NCBI GenBank assembly: GCA_963752965.1
Contig: CAVWAJ010000014.1
Location: forward strand, 124,001 to 188,000
Direction: 5' to 3'
From: QHXW01 sp963752965
Lineage (GTDB): Bacteria > Acidobacteriota > Terriglobia > Bryobacterales > Bryobacteraceae
Length of the DNA: 64,000 bases
This document shows, one piece after another, positions 6,967 to 15,778 of the stretch. Position numbers and translations under genes: made by a program. Under the pieces are notes generated by a model, which saw only the letters and a list, made by a program, of their open reading frames with translations, was not told where the DNA came from and did no database searches. Every line of letters begins with the position of its first letter. Within the stretch, counting starts at the first letter, position 1.

Positions 6967-9813
6967 ACGACCCCGGAACGTCTCAGCCAGATCGAAGAGC
7001 TGTTCCATGCGGCTCGGGAACGCGAGCCAAGAGAGCGGGCGGCTTTCCTTGCTGAAGCCTGCCGGGAAGATAAAGAGCTCCGCGGCGAGGTGGAATCGTT
7101 GCTTGCCTCGGAGGGAGCCAGCTCGGCATTGCTGGGCGCGCCGATTCGGGAAGCCGCCGCGATGCTGGCGTCACAGCAAGTCCGCAGTCAGCTCGCGCCG
7201 GGGCTGGAGCTAGCCGCCGCCGAACTGGCGCCCGGCGACACGGTGGCGCACTACCGCATCGAAGCCAAGCTAGGCGAAGGCGGCATGGGTGTGGTTTACA
7301 AAGCCAAGGACACGCGCCTGGGCCGCAGCGTCGCCTTAAAGTTCGTCAAGGCCCAATTCAGCCGCCATTGGGAGCGCGAGGCGCGGGCAGTGGCCGCCCT
7401 GAACCATCCCCACATCGCCGCTCTCTATGAAGTCGGCGACCAGGAAGGTTCGCCGTACCTCGCCATGGAATTGGTTGACGGTCGGCGGCTCGAAGGTCCA
7501 CTTCCAGTGAAGCACGTGATCGAGTACGGGATTCAGATCGCCGATGCCCTGGCGGCGGCTCACGCAGCAGGTATCGTGCATCGCGACCTGAAGCCCGGCA
7601 ACATTCTGGTAACGGAGAAGGGCTCCGTCAAGGTACTGGATTTCGGCTTGGCGAAACTGGCGGAGCAGGAGGGTGCGCCGGCCTCCACTCAGACCGCCAA
7701 CTTGGCGGGCACGCCAGGCTATATGGCGCCCGAGCAGATCGAAGGTACGCCGGCCGACACGCGCAGCGACATCTTCGCCTTCGGCTGCATCCTCTACGAA
7801 CTACTGAGCGGCCGTCGGGCGTTTGCGGGCGAGACCATCACCGCTGCGCTAACCGCCGCGGCCACTACCGAACCGAAACCCCTGGACGGAGCGCCGGAGC
7901 GACTCAATGAACTGGTTCGCCTCTGTTTGCGCAAGGACCCCGAGAACCGCCTCCAGCACATTGACGACGCGCGGATCCTGCTGGAAGTCATTCGCGAGGA
8001 CGTCGGGTCTGAAAGAACTGGATTGCCGGCCGGCGACGGGCCAGGCACGCGGAGATCTTGGCTGCTATGGTCGCTCGCCGGTACTGCCGTCCTGCTGCTC
8101 GCGGGAGTGGGAGTTGGGTTTTGGTTCCTTCGCCCGGCATCTCACACGGTCCCGAAAACCATTCCTCTGACCAGTTATCCGGGCCAGCAGATCACACCCG
8201 CTTTTTCCCCCGATGGCAAGCAGGTGGCTTTTGCCTGGGATGGCGAGCAAGGCGGCAATTTCGATATCTATGTCAAGCTCGTGGATGCCGGAACGCCGCT
8301 GAGACTCACGAGTTCTCCCGCAAATGAAGACTGGCCTGCCTGGTCGCCGGATGCCCGCTACATCGCTTTCTGCCGGGAGGCCCCCGACCACGCTGAAATC
8401 TGGATGATTCCCTCACTGGGCGGCGCGGAGCGGAAGTTGGGAGAAGTAGCGGCGCCACCGGTTGGATCTATTGGATGTGGAGGACTGTCCTGGTCTCCGG
8501 ATGGGAAGTATCTAGCATTGGTTGACAAGAACGCGCCACGAGAGCCCTACAGCATTTTCTTGCTCTCCGTCGAGACTGGCGACAAGCGAAAACTCACCTC
8601 GCCGCCTGCTGAATACGTCGGGGATGGGATGCCCCGATTCTCTCCCGATGGTAAGGCCCTCGCGTTTGTTAGGTCTCCTTCCTATCAAAGCAGCGAGATC
8701 TATGTGTTGCCTGTCCCTTCCGATGGAACGCCACTGGGTGAACCTCGGCGGCTGACCCGCGAGGAACGATTCATTTATGGCTTAGACTGGACCGCCGACG
8801 GCCGGAGAGTCGTGTATTCATACGGTCCGACCCTTAGTACGAACCTTTTGACGATCCCAGCCTCCGGAGGGGTACCCGAACGCCTGGCCGTCGCGGACGC
8901 GAACGCTACGCAACTCTCCGTTTCTCGTAGCGGCAGTCGATTGGTCTACGAACGCGACGTGTCCCACATCCACATCTGGCGAATTCCTGGCCCGAACGCT
9001 TCCCGCGGAAAAACGGCGCCCTCTAGATTCATTGCCTCGACCGAACCGGATCTGGAACCCCAATTCGCTCCCGACGGCAAGAAGATCGTTTTCAACTCGG
9101 CCCGCTCGGGCAACTACGAGATCTGGGTCTGCGACCGGGAAGGGCGGAATCCCGTGCAACTGACTTCTTTCAACGGCCCCGTAGTGGGAGGTCCGCGATG
9201 GTCGCCGGACAGCCGCTGGATTGCCTTTGGCAGCCCTAAGGCAGGCAATGAGGATATTTACGTGATCAGCGCGGAGGGGGGTCAGCCGCACCGCTTGACC
9301 AGCGGACCGTCTAATAACGTGCGTCCGAGCTGGTCCCAGGGCGGCCGTTGGATATACTTCGGTTCCAATCGGAGTGGAGACTGGCAGATTTGGAAAGAGC
9401 CTGCGCAGGGCGACACAGCCGTACAGGTGACCAAGACGAAGGGCGCCAGAGAAGCGCTCGAGTCGCTCGACGGCAAGTCTGTTTATTACGCGAAATTGGA
9501 TGCACCTGGCGTTTGGAAGGTGCCGGTGGAGGGTGGCGGGGAAACTCGGGTGCTTGATCGAGGTGGGCAGAGCGTTTGGGCTTTAACCGGCCAGGGAATC
9601 TGCTTCTTCGACTTCAGCGGCTCAACCGGCGCAGTTCTCAAGTTTTACAATTTCGCTACAGGCAAAGTGATGCTGCTCAGGGAGTTTTCGAAGGACACAC
9701 GAGTCGACCAGAATAATACTGCGCTTACCGTCTCTCCCGATGGCAGCTGGATTCTCTACACGCAGATCGATCAATCCGCCAGTAATCTGATGCTGGTGGA
9801 AAACTATCGTTGA
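6967..9813 (+). CDS. Transmembrane Ser/Thr protein kinase with TolB-like propeller; probable ACG start
   Basis: The conserved family N-terminus is readable from TTPERLSQIEELFHAARE, where relatives begin M-T-P-E-R. The first codon here is ACG, with AGGAG six bases upstream. No ATG, GTG or TTG lies between the in-frame stop at 6925 and GTG at 7090, which would remove 41 conserved residues. With the ACG start the protein has 948 residues. The kinase domain (about 93-344) shows GEGGMG, HRDLKPGN, DFGLA and APEQ. A membrane helix lies near 365-388. PD40/WD40-like propeller repeats (FSPDGKQVAF, WSPDARYIAF and others) form an extracytoplasmic sensor domain. Confidence 0.9.
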   Translation, partial: TTPERLSQIEELFHAAREREPRERAAFLAEACREDKELRGEVESLLASEGASSALLGAPIREAAAMLASQQVRSQLAPGLELAAAELAPGDTVAHYRIEAKLGEGGMGVVYKAKDTRLGRSVALKFVKAQFSRHWEREARAVAALNHPHIAALYEVGDQEGSPYLAMELVDGRRLEGPLPVKHVIEYGIQIADALAAAHAAGIVHRDLKPGNILVTEKGSVKVLDFGLAKLAEQEGAPASTQTANLAGTPGYMAPEQIEGTPADTRSDIFAFGCILYELLSGRRAFAGETITAALTAAATTEPKPLDGAPERLNELVRLCLRKDPENRLQHIDDARILLEVIREDVGSERTGLPAGDGPGTRRSWLLWSLAGTAVLLLAGVGVGFWFLRPASHTVPKTIPLTSYPGQQITPAFSPDGKQVAFAWDGEQGGNFDIYVKLVDAGTPLRLTSSPANEDWPAWSPDARYIAFCREAPDHAEIWMIPSLGGAERKLGEVAAPPVGSIGCGGLSWSPDGKYLALVDKNAPREPYSIFLLSVETGDKRKLTSPPAEYVGDGMPRFSPDGKALAFVRSPSYQSSEIYVLPVPSDGTPLGEPRRLTREERFIYGLDWTADGRRVVYSYGPTLSTNLLTIPASGGVPERLAVADANATQLSVSRSGSRLVYERDVSHIHIWRIPGPNASRGKTAPSRFIASTEPDLEPQFAPDGKKIVFNSARSGNYEIWVCDREGRNPVQLTSFNGPVVGGPRWSPDSRWIAFGSPKAGNEDIYVISAEGGQPHRLTSGPSNNVRPSWSQGGRWIYFGSNRSGDWQIWKEPAQGDTAVQVTKTKGAREALESLDGKSVYYAKLDAPGVWKVPVEGGGETRVLDRGGQSVWALTGQGICFFDFSGSTGAVLKFYNFATGKVMLLREFSKDTRVDQNNTALTVSPDGSWILYTQIDQSASNLMLVENYR

Positions 9814-9887
9814 TCACGCTGTCATTAACCGTGCTGTATGGTTCGGGCGCTCGACTGCTGGCGGGCGGAATTAGTAACCCGAGAGAC

Positions 9888-10346
9888 TCACTGCGGGGGC
9901 GGCGGTAGCGGTAGTGACACATGCATGCTAGCCAGAAGCCAAGTCTTTCCGTCAAGCGTGACCCAGACGTGCGTATGGTAGTGGTCGATCATCTGGGGCT
10001 GCTGCCGGGGTCCGGGTCCCGCTTGCACGAATGTTTGAATCGCGGTATTCCCGTAAAAGCGGATCTTCAAGTCGCGAGGATCCGGAGTATTTGCATTTGG
10101 GTCGTGCTGAGAATATCGACCGGCCTTCATCCCTTCGAGAAAGCCTGCCTTGTCCACGAGCCGCCCGGTGCGGACAACCTGGACAAAGTCGTCAGTCACG
10201 AGTTTCGACAGGCAACCTGTGTCGCGCGTGTCCCAGCACTTGTAAAAAGCAGCACCGGCCGCGGTGATCTGCGCCTCTCGAGGGTCAGCGGCATAAGCGA
10301 ATGCCGTCAGCATGAGAATTGATAGGAATCGCGTGGATTCTGCCAT
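9888..10346 (-). CDS. Secreted SnoaL/DUF4440-like (NTF2-fold) protein
   Basis: A 152-residue protein starting at 10346 (MAESTRFLSILMLTAFAYA, a signal peptide). The body resembles the NTF2-like DUF4440/SnoaL group: an N-terminal helix (AGAAFYKCWDTRD), then LVTDDFVQVV, then strands around IRFYGNTAIQTFV and YHTHVWVTLDGKTWLLASMHVS. These small alpha+beta barrels often bind hydrophobic ligands, and the function here is unknown. A longer frame to 10448 lacks a ribosome-binding site. It lies convergent to the kinase gene at 6967-9813 and just downstream of the second kinase gene. Confidence 0.75.
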   Translation of the reverse strand: MAESTRFLSILMLTAFAYAADPREAQITAAGAAFYKCWDTRDTGCLSKLVTDDFVQVVRTGRLVDKAGFLEGMKAGRYSQHDPNANTPDPRDLKIRFYGNTAIQTFVQAGPGPRQQPQMIDHYHTHVWVTLDGKTWLLASMHVSLPLPPPPQ

Positions 10347-10452
10347 TATAGCGCCCCGCACGGCGAGTTGAGCCGCCGGTTTCGTTTCAATAAACAGTAA
10401 TCTTCGGGACAGGAACCGAACTCCGGTCGCGGGCAGGCTGTTCGCCACCGTT

Positions 10453-12597
10453 CTACGCCAGGTTCATTCGCTGGAGCAGGGCCTGGAAGCGCGGGTCAAC
10501 GCGGTAGGGGTCGAAGAACCGCAAGTTTTGAATTTCGAGAAGCATCCGATCGCGGTGCCGGTAGGCCACGTCGAGCGCTTCAAACATCGCATCCACTTCG
10601 CCGGCGGCGGCGTAATAGACCGCAGCCCCGACGGTGTCACGGTGCGAGTCGGCGAGTTTCCGCGCCCATTCCTGGCTACGCTCGAGATTGCCAGCCTGAT
10701 AGTAGGCCGCGGCCAAATACCCCACACCCCCGTGCCACCAGGGCGCCAACTCCACACCTCGTTTCAAGCTGGTAATCGCTTCCTGTGTCAAGCCTGCGTG
10801 AAGCTGGGCGAGCCCCATCATAAACCAGATCAAGTATTGGTTCGCATCAAATTCCAGGGCTCTGCGCGCGTACTCAATGGTCTCCCGGTACTGTTTCGCA
10901 TAGCACATGGACTGAGTCATGCCCAAGTGAAGAACCATGGACAGGGGATCGGTCTCGAGTCCCAACCGGCTTTGCTCCAACGCTTCAGCGACTCGTCCCA
11001 ACGGGTTCAGATAATACAAGGCGTAGCGGAGTCGCACCATGGGCTGGACGGGTTCAACGGCCATGGCCTTGCGGAAATGCTGTTCGGCCGCTTTCCAGTC
11101 ATAATCATAGGCTGCCGCTATAATCCCCAACACGCTGTACGCTTCGCTGTTGGCAGGATCGATGGCCAGCGCCTTCTCCGCAGCCGATTTCGCCAAAGGC
11201 GCCACGTCGCCAAACGGTGTTATGCCGAGCGCCGCAAGCAGGTAGTAGTAGGCCGCCAGTCCGCTGTGCGCCGGAGCATAATTATGGTCGATGGCCAACG
11301 CCTGCTCAAAGAACTCTTTTGCTTTCGCCACGCTCTCCGGTGTGAGGCGCGCGCGGTAATACTGTCCTTTCAAGCAATTCTGGTAGGCTTCGATATTCAC
11401 CGTCTGCACACGCGGAGCTAGCCGTACTTTGAGCGCTTCCGAGATCGCCTGGCCGATTTCATCCTGAACGGCGAAGACGTCGGTCATGTCACGATCGTAG
11501 CGCTCCGACCAGAGATGGGCGCCATCGGTAGCATTGATCAACTGCGCGGTGACGCGGAGGCGGTTCCCGGCGCGGCGGACGCTCCCTTCGAGCACATGGC
11601 CCACGCCGAGCGTTTCAGCGATCTTTCGGATGTCCTGCTCCTTGCCCCGAAACGCGAAAGCCGAGGTTCGGGCAATCACCTTCAGGCCCGGAATTTTGGC
11701 GAGCAAGTTCAGGATGTCTTCGGCTAGCCCGTCGCTGAAGTACTCATTCTCCTTGTCCGCGCTCAGGTTGACGAACGGTAGGACGGCAATCGACGGCTGC
11801 TGTTCTGCAGCTTTGGCGGAGATTTGCTCTAGTGCAACCCTGAGTTCTCCCATGTTTTGGAAACGGTCCTTCGGCTGCTTCGCCAGGCACTTCCTGACGA
11901 TGCGCTGGAGCTCGGCGGGCGCTTGGAGCGGCGAAGGATCATCGCGCAGGACGGCGCTTATTACCTGCGCCGTAGAGTTTCCGCCGAAAGCACGGTTCCC
12001 TGAGAGCATCTCGTACAACACGGCACCAAAACTGAACACATCCGAACGCTCGTCGAGCGGCTTTCCCTCCGCCTGCTCCGGCGCCATGTAGGCCGCGGTT
12101 CCCATGACGGTGCCTTCGATAGTCTTCGTGACGTCCCGATCGGAATCCGTCGTCAGCTTGGCCAGCCCAAAATCGAGCAGCTTGGCCACGCCCTTCGTGG
12201 TCACCAGGATATTTCCAGGCTTGAGGTCGCGATGCAGAATGCCTCTTCCGTGCGCTTCTTCGAGCGCACTGGCAATTTGGAGACCCAATCTTACTGCTTC
12301 TTCCACTCGTAGCGGACCCCGCAACGGCTTGCCCTCGACATACTCCATGACCAGGTAATCCGGACCAATATCAAAGAGTGTGCAAATATGCGGGTGGTTC
12401 AGCGCCGCGATAGCGTGAGCTTCCCGCTCGAATCGCGCTGTATGCTGACGCTTCAGCCGCTTGATGGCAACGATGCGGTCGAGCCGCGTGTCACGCGCCT
12501 TCCACACTTCCCCCATCCCGCCCGCACCGATGGGTGCAAGGATTTCGTACGGGCCAAGTTTGTCGCCTGCAGAGAGAGGCATCGACTTCCCACTCAT
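10453..12597 (-). CDS. Ser/Thr protein kinase with FlgO-like and TPR domains
   Basis: A 714-residue cytoplasmic kinase; I see no membrane helix. The kinase domain (about 16-260) contains GAGGMGEVW, the lysine in VAIKRLK, HRDLKPGN, DFGLAKL and APEQAEG. Residues 269-395 form the same FlgO-type domain as in the regulator at 2829 (SIAVLPFVNLS, YFSDGLAEDIL, LEGSVRRAGNRLRV). Tetratricopeptide repeats fill residues 400-700. This kinase-FlgO-TPR layout is common in Acidobacteriota and suggests regulated protein-protein interactions. Start may be residue 1 or the Met at residue 6. It shares its C-terminal architecture with the DNA-binding regulator, implying domain swapping between families. Confidence 0.9.
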   Translation of the reverse strand: MSGKSMPLSAGDKLGPYEILAPIGAGGMGEVWKARDTRLDRIVAIKRLKRQHTARFEREAHAIAALNHPHICTLFDIGPDYLVMEYVEGKPLRGPLRVEEAVRLGLQIASALEEAHGRGILHRDLKPGNILVTTKGVAKLLDFGLAKLTTDSDRDVTKTIEGTVMGTAAYMAPEQAEGKPLDERSDVFSFGAVLYEMLSGNRAFGGNSTAQVISAVLRDDPSPLQAPAELQRIVRKCLAKQPKDRFQNMGELRVALEQISAKAAEQQPSIAVLPFVNLSADKENEYFSDGLAEDILNLLAKIPGLKVIARTSAFAFRGKEQDIRKIAETLGVGHVLEGSVRRAGNRLRVTAQLINATDGAHLWSERYDRDMTDVFAVQDEIGQAISEALKVRLAPRVQTVNIEAYQNCLKGQYYRARLTPESVAKAKEFFEQALAIDHNYAPAHSGLAAYYYLLAALGITPFGDVAPLAKSAAEKALAIDPANSEAYSVLGIIAAAYDYDWKAAEQHFRKAMAVEPVQPMVRLRYALYYLNPLGRVAEALEQSRLGLETDPLSMVLHLGMTQSMCYAKQYRETIEYARRALEFDANQYLIWFMMGLAQLHAGLTQEAITSLKRGVELAPWWHGGVGYLAAAYYQAGNLERSQEWARKLADSHRDTVGAAVYYAAAGEVDAMFEALDVAYRHRDRMLLEIQNLRFFDPYRVDPRFQALLQRMNLA

Positions 12598-12717
12598 GTG
12601 CTTTCCGCGAGCGGCGTTTGAACAAAGCCGCTGGGCGGCGGACGCTACGCGTGTCTAGGAAGGGAGCAGGAATGCGGTAGGCAGCGATAGTGTGGGTCAC
12701 AGAAAAAGGAGGTCCCT

Positions 12718-12894
12718 GTGACCCATTTGCGAAAACTGATGCTGGAGGAACTCCAGCGCCGGAATTACTCCCAGAATACCGTAGAAACCTACACGTTCAT
12801 TCTGGAGGAGTTCACCAAGTACTTCCATCGTGCGCCGGACCAGTTGGGACCGGAACACATTCTGGTTGAGCCTGGCTGCATTTTCTCTCGATGA
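12718..12894 (+). pseudogene. N-terminal remnant of a tyrosine recombinase/integrase
   Basis: GTG at 12718 has an ideal AAAGGAGG site. The reading VTHLRKLMLEELQRRNYSQ, then TVETYTFILEEFTKYFHRAP, then DQLGPEHI is the SAM-like core-binding domain of phage-type integrases. After about 52 residues the frame becomes unrelated and ends. The catalytic domain is absent. From about 12870 another frame reads SLDEAVQFTLRILSTAA-stop, which looks like the tail of a different protein, so this is a deletion junction between two genes. The rest of 12598-13050 shows no other gene. Confidence 0.65.
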
Positions 12895-13050
12895 AGCGGT
12901 CCAGTTCACCCTGCGGATCCTCAGTACTGCAGCCTGATCACCGGTCTCGCCGATTTTCACCCGCGTCCTTTCCACGCTGGCTTCACGCTAGACTAGTCCT
13001 CAGGGTTGCCCTAAGTGCGAAGGCTTTGGTAAGGGGAAAGGTATCTTGAC

Positions 13051-14670
13051 TTGCTACATCCCATCGTTTCCGTAGTGTTTGTTTCGGTTATCACGGCGGC
13101 TGTTTTCGAGGTGGAGCGGCCGCGCGGGCTAGATTTCACTCACCAGAATTCGCCCACCCGGGAAAAATTCCTCATTGAAACTATGGGTGGCGGCGTAGCC
13201 CTGCTCGACTATAACAACGATGGATTGTTAGACATATTTCTGGTGAACAACGGGCGGCTGGCAAGCCCAATGCACACGCCGGAGAGCTTCGAACGAGCTA
13301 ATCCCCGCTACTGGAACCGGCTTTATCGTCAGAACCGCGACGGGAGCTTCACCGATGTGACCGAAGCCGCCGGGCTAGCGAAGGTTGCGGATGGGAACGA
13401 CGGCATGGGCGTGGCCGCAGCCGACTACGATAATGACGGCTACACCGATCTTTATGTCACGAGTTACGGAAAGAATGTTTTGTATCACAACAACGGCGAT
13501 GGCACATTTACGGATGTGACCGCGAAAGCCGGGGTAGCGGCGGGTGGCTGGTCCGTCTCGGCAGGTTTTTTTGATTACGACAATGACGGACTGTTGGATT
13601 TGCTCGTGACTCGATACATGGAGTGGGACACGAAACACAGCAAGTTCTGCGGGGGCGGGCGTCCCACTTACTGTCCGCCTGGAGAGTTTCCGCCCACTAC
13701 CAATATTCTTTACCACAATCGCGGTGATGGCACGTTTGAAGATGTCAGCGAGCGTTCCGGGATCGCCGCCAAGAAGGGACGGTCTCTGGGAGTGGCATTT
13801 GCCGATTACGATGGCGACGGATTCACCGATATTTTCGTGGCGAACGACGGCATGGAGCAGTTTCTCTTTCGCAACAACGGGAACGGCACTTTCACGGAGC
13901 GCGCTCTGGATGCGGGCGTGTCGTTCTCCGACGACGGCAAGCCATTTTCGGGAATGGGCGTCGCCTTTCAGGACTATGACAACGACGGCCGGCCCGACAT
14001 CGTCGTGACCAATCTTGCCCGGCAGACCTACGCGCTTTACCACAACGACGGCAAGAGCTCATTCAGTTACCGCAGTCTGGAAACCGGCCTCGGGGCGCTG
14101 TCAGCCGGCAGTTCGGGCTGGGGCGTAGGTCTGGAGGACTTCGACAACGATGGCTGGAAAGACTTGTTCGTCGCACAGAGCCACGTTATGGACAACGTGG
14201 AGCAGATGGATGCCTCGCTTCACTACTTGGAACCGCCAATGGTGGCGCTGAATCACGAGGGCCGGTTCGAGCGCGCCGATCCTGGGACGACGTCTCCCGT
14301 TGTCGGGCGCGGGGCGGCATTCGGTGACTTGAATAACGATGGCTGGACAGATGTGGTGATGACCGTCCTTGGCGGCAATCCGTTGGTGTTCCGCAACCGC
14401 GGAGGGAAACGACACTGGCTAACGATTTCACTCCGCGGCACGCGAAGTAACCGGGACGGTTTTGGTGCGTGCGTGCGGGTGAATGGGCAAACTCAATACG
14501 CAACGTCTGCGGGCAGTTACCTGTCGGCCAGCGACAAGCGGATCCATTTCGGACTTGGGACGGCCGAGAGCGCCAAGGTGGAGATCTTGTGGCCATCGGG
14601 CACCCACCAGGTGCTGGACAACGTTCACGCCGATCAGTTTCTCCAAGTGCGGGAACCGGTGCTACCGTGA
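13051..14670 (+). CDS. CRTAC1-family protein with FG-GAP/VCBS repeats and ASPIC/UnbV domain
   Basis: A 539-residue exported protein starting at TTG (13051), with a purine-rich AAGGGGAAAGG upstream and a short signal sequence. Repeated calcium-binding-like FG-GAP/VCBS motifs appear through residues 50-430 (LLDYNNDGLLDIFLVN, ADYDNDGYTDLYVT, FDYDNDGLLDLLVT, ADYDGDGFTDIFVA, QDYDNDGRPDIVVT, EDFDNDGWKDLFVA, GDLNNDGWTDVVMT). These suggest a seven-bladed propeller of integrin-alpha type. The C-terminal 80 residues match the ASPIC/UnbV domain (SYLSASDKRIHFGLG, VEILWPSG). It probably acts outside the cytoplasm; the ligand is unknown. Its stop overlaps the next start (TGATG), so the two genes are translationally coupled. 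Confidence 0.9.
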   Translation: MLHPIVSVVFVSVITAAVFEVERPRGLDFTHQNSPTREKFLIETMGGGVALLDYNNDGLLDIFLVNNGRLASPMHTPESFERANPRYWNRLYRQNRDGSFTDVTEAAGLAKVADGNDGMGVAAADYDNDGYTDLYVTSYGKNVLYHNNGDGTFTDVTAKAGVAAGGWSVSAGFFDYDNDGLLDLLVTRYMEWDTKHSKFCGGGRPTYCPPGEFPPTTNILYHNRGDGTFEDVSERSGIAAKKGRSLGVAFADYDGDGFTDIFVANDGMEQFLFRNNGNGTFTERALDAGVSFSDDGKPFSGMGVAFQDYDNDGRPDIVVTNLARQTYALYHNDGKSSFSYRSLETGLGALSAGSSGWGVGLEDFDNDGWKDLFVAQSHVMDNVEQMDASLHYLEPPMVALNHEGRFERADPGTTSPVVGRGAAFGDLNNDGWTDVVMTVLGGNPLVFRNRGGKRHWLTISLRGTRSNRDGFGACVRVNGQTQYATSAGSYLSASDKRIHFGLGTAESAKVEILWPSGTHQVLDNVHADQFLQVREPVLP

Positions 14671-15734
14671 TGCAGACACTTCTATTGCTATGGCTGGCAT
14701 GGCAAGGCGTGTCTGGGGAGGCGGTCCAGCACGCACAAGCTGGTATGGAAGCTCAGAAACAAGGGCGGTTGGACGCCGCCATCGCGGAGTTCCGGACGGT
14801 GACCGAACTTGAGCCGAAGCTAGCTGCCGCCTTTGTCAATCTCGGCGCGGCCTACTTGGAGAATCACGATTACGGCGCCGCGATTGCGCCTCTACGACGG
14901 GCGCTGGAGCTGAATCCGTCTCTGATCGGCGCCGACCAGATGCTCGGATACGCATTGCTGGCTCAGGGCTACGCAGCCGAGGCGATTCCGCACCTCGAAC
15001 GTGCTCACGCTCAGGATGCGCTGGGCATTGCCCAACTCGAAACGGGAAAGCTTCCCGAGGCGATCGCGAATCTGCAGTCCACTGCGGACAAGCACCCCAA
15101 CGATCCGGATGTGCTCTACTATCTTGGCCGCGCCTGCGGGTTGATGTCGCAACAGGCGTTCGACGCCCTGGCCTCGGCGTATCCCGGGTCGGCCCGCGCC
15201 CATCAGGCGGCTGGCGAAAGCTACTGGGCTCTGCGACGCGTGCCGGAGGCAGAGAAGGAGTACCGCGAGGCTTTGCGGTTGCGGCCGGACACCCCCGGTG
15301 TGCACCTGGCACTTGGCGAAGTATATGCGGGCGCGTCCGAGTGGGCCAAGGCAGAAGCCGAGTTTCGCACAGAGAACAAACTGCGCCCGGGAAGTGCTGA
15401 GGCCGCTTTCCGTCTTGGGGGGGCTTTACTGCAAGAGGGAAAGATACGCCAGGCGCGGACGGAACTCGAACGCGCCGATCGTTTGAAGCCGGGGATGCCC
15501 GAGACGCTCTACTCGTTGGGCAAGGCGGCCTTGCTGGACGGCGACACCGGCGCCGCCGAGAAGGCATGGACCCAGGTTATCGCAATCGAAGAGGGAAGTC
15601 CGATGGCGGCACAGGCCCATTTCGGGTTAGCGAGTCTGTATCGAAAGCAGGGCAAGACCGCGGAGGCAGAACACGAAATGCAGCAGTTCCGGAAGTCGCA
15701 GAATGTCGCCACTCAGCAACAGAACAAAGACTGA
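14670..15734 (+). CDS. Exported tetratricopeptide-repeat protein
   Basis: The start at 14670 overlaps the stop of the CRTAC1-family gene (TGATG). A longer frame from 14469 would run inside that gene and is rejected. The 354-residue protein begins with a hydrophobic leader (MQTLLLLWLAWQGVSG). TPR units follow from residue 20 to the end, for example AIAEFRTVTELEPKLAAAFV, AIAPLRRALELNPS and AEKEYREALRLRP. The coupling suggests that the TPR protein and the propeller protein form a complex in the periplasm or at the envelope. CRTAC1/TPR pairs are common in this group of bacteria; a biochemical role has not been assigned by sequence. Confidence 0.85.
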   Translation: MQTLLLLWLAWQGVSGEAVQHAQAGMEAQKQGRLDAAIAEFRTVTELEPKLAAAFVNLGAAYLENHDYGAAIAPLRRALELNPSLIGADQMLGYALLAQGYAAEAIPHLERAHAQDALGIAQLETGKLPEAIANLQSTADKHPNDPDVLYYLGRACGLMSQQAFDALASAYPGSARAHQAAGESYWALRRVPEAEKEYREALRLRPDTPGVHLALGEVYAGASEWAKAEAEFRTENKLRPGSAEAAFRLGGALLQEGKIRQARTELERADRLKPGMPETLYSLGKAALLDGDTGAAEKAWTQVIAIEEGSPMAAQAHFGLASLYRKQGKTAEAEHEMQQFRKSQNVATQQQNKD

Positions 15735-15778
15735 GCCGCTGAGCCGCACACCAATCCGCGCCATTTCCAACCACGCGG

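Noticed and set aside
6202..10400. ATTACTGTTTATT shared between the sigma-factor break (about 6213) and the region upstream of the NTF2-like gene (about 10400)
   Set aside because: The match is 13 bases only, flanks are unrelated, and no sigma-factor sequence follows the second copy; probably chance.
13375..14043. Long antisense frames inside the CRTAC1-family gene, and similar ones in kinase and transposase genes
   Set aside because: They are shadows of high-GC coding sequence on the other strand and have no start signals or motifs.
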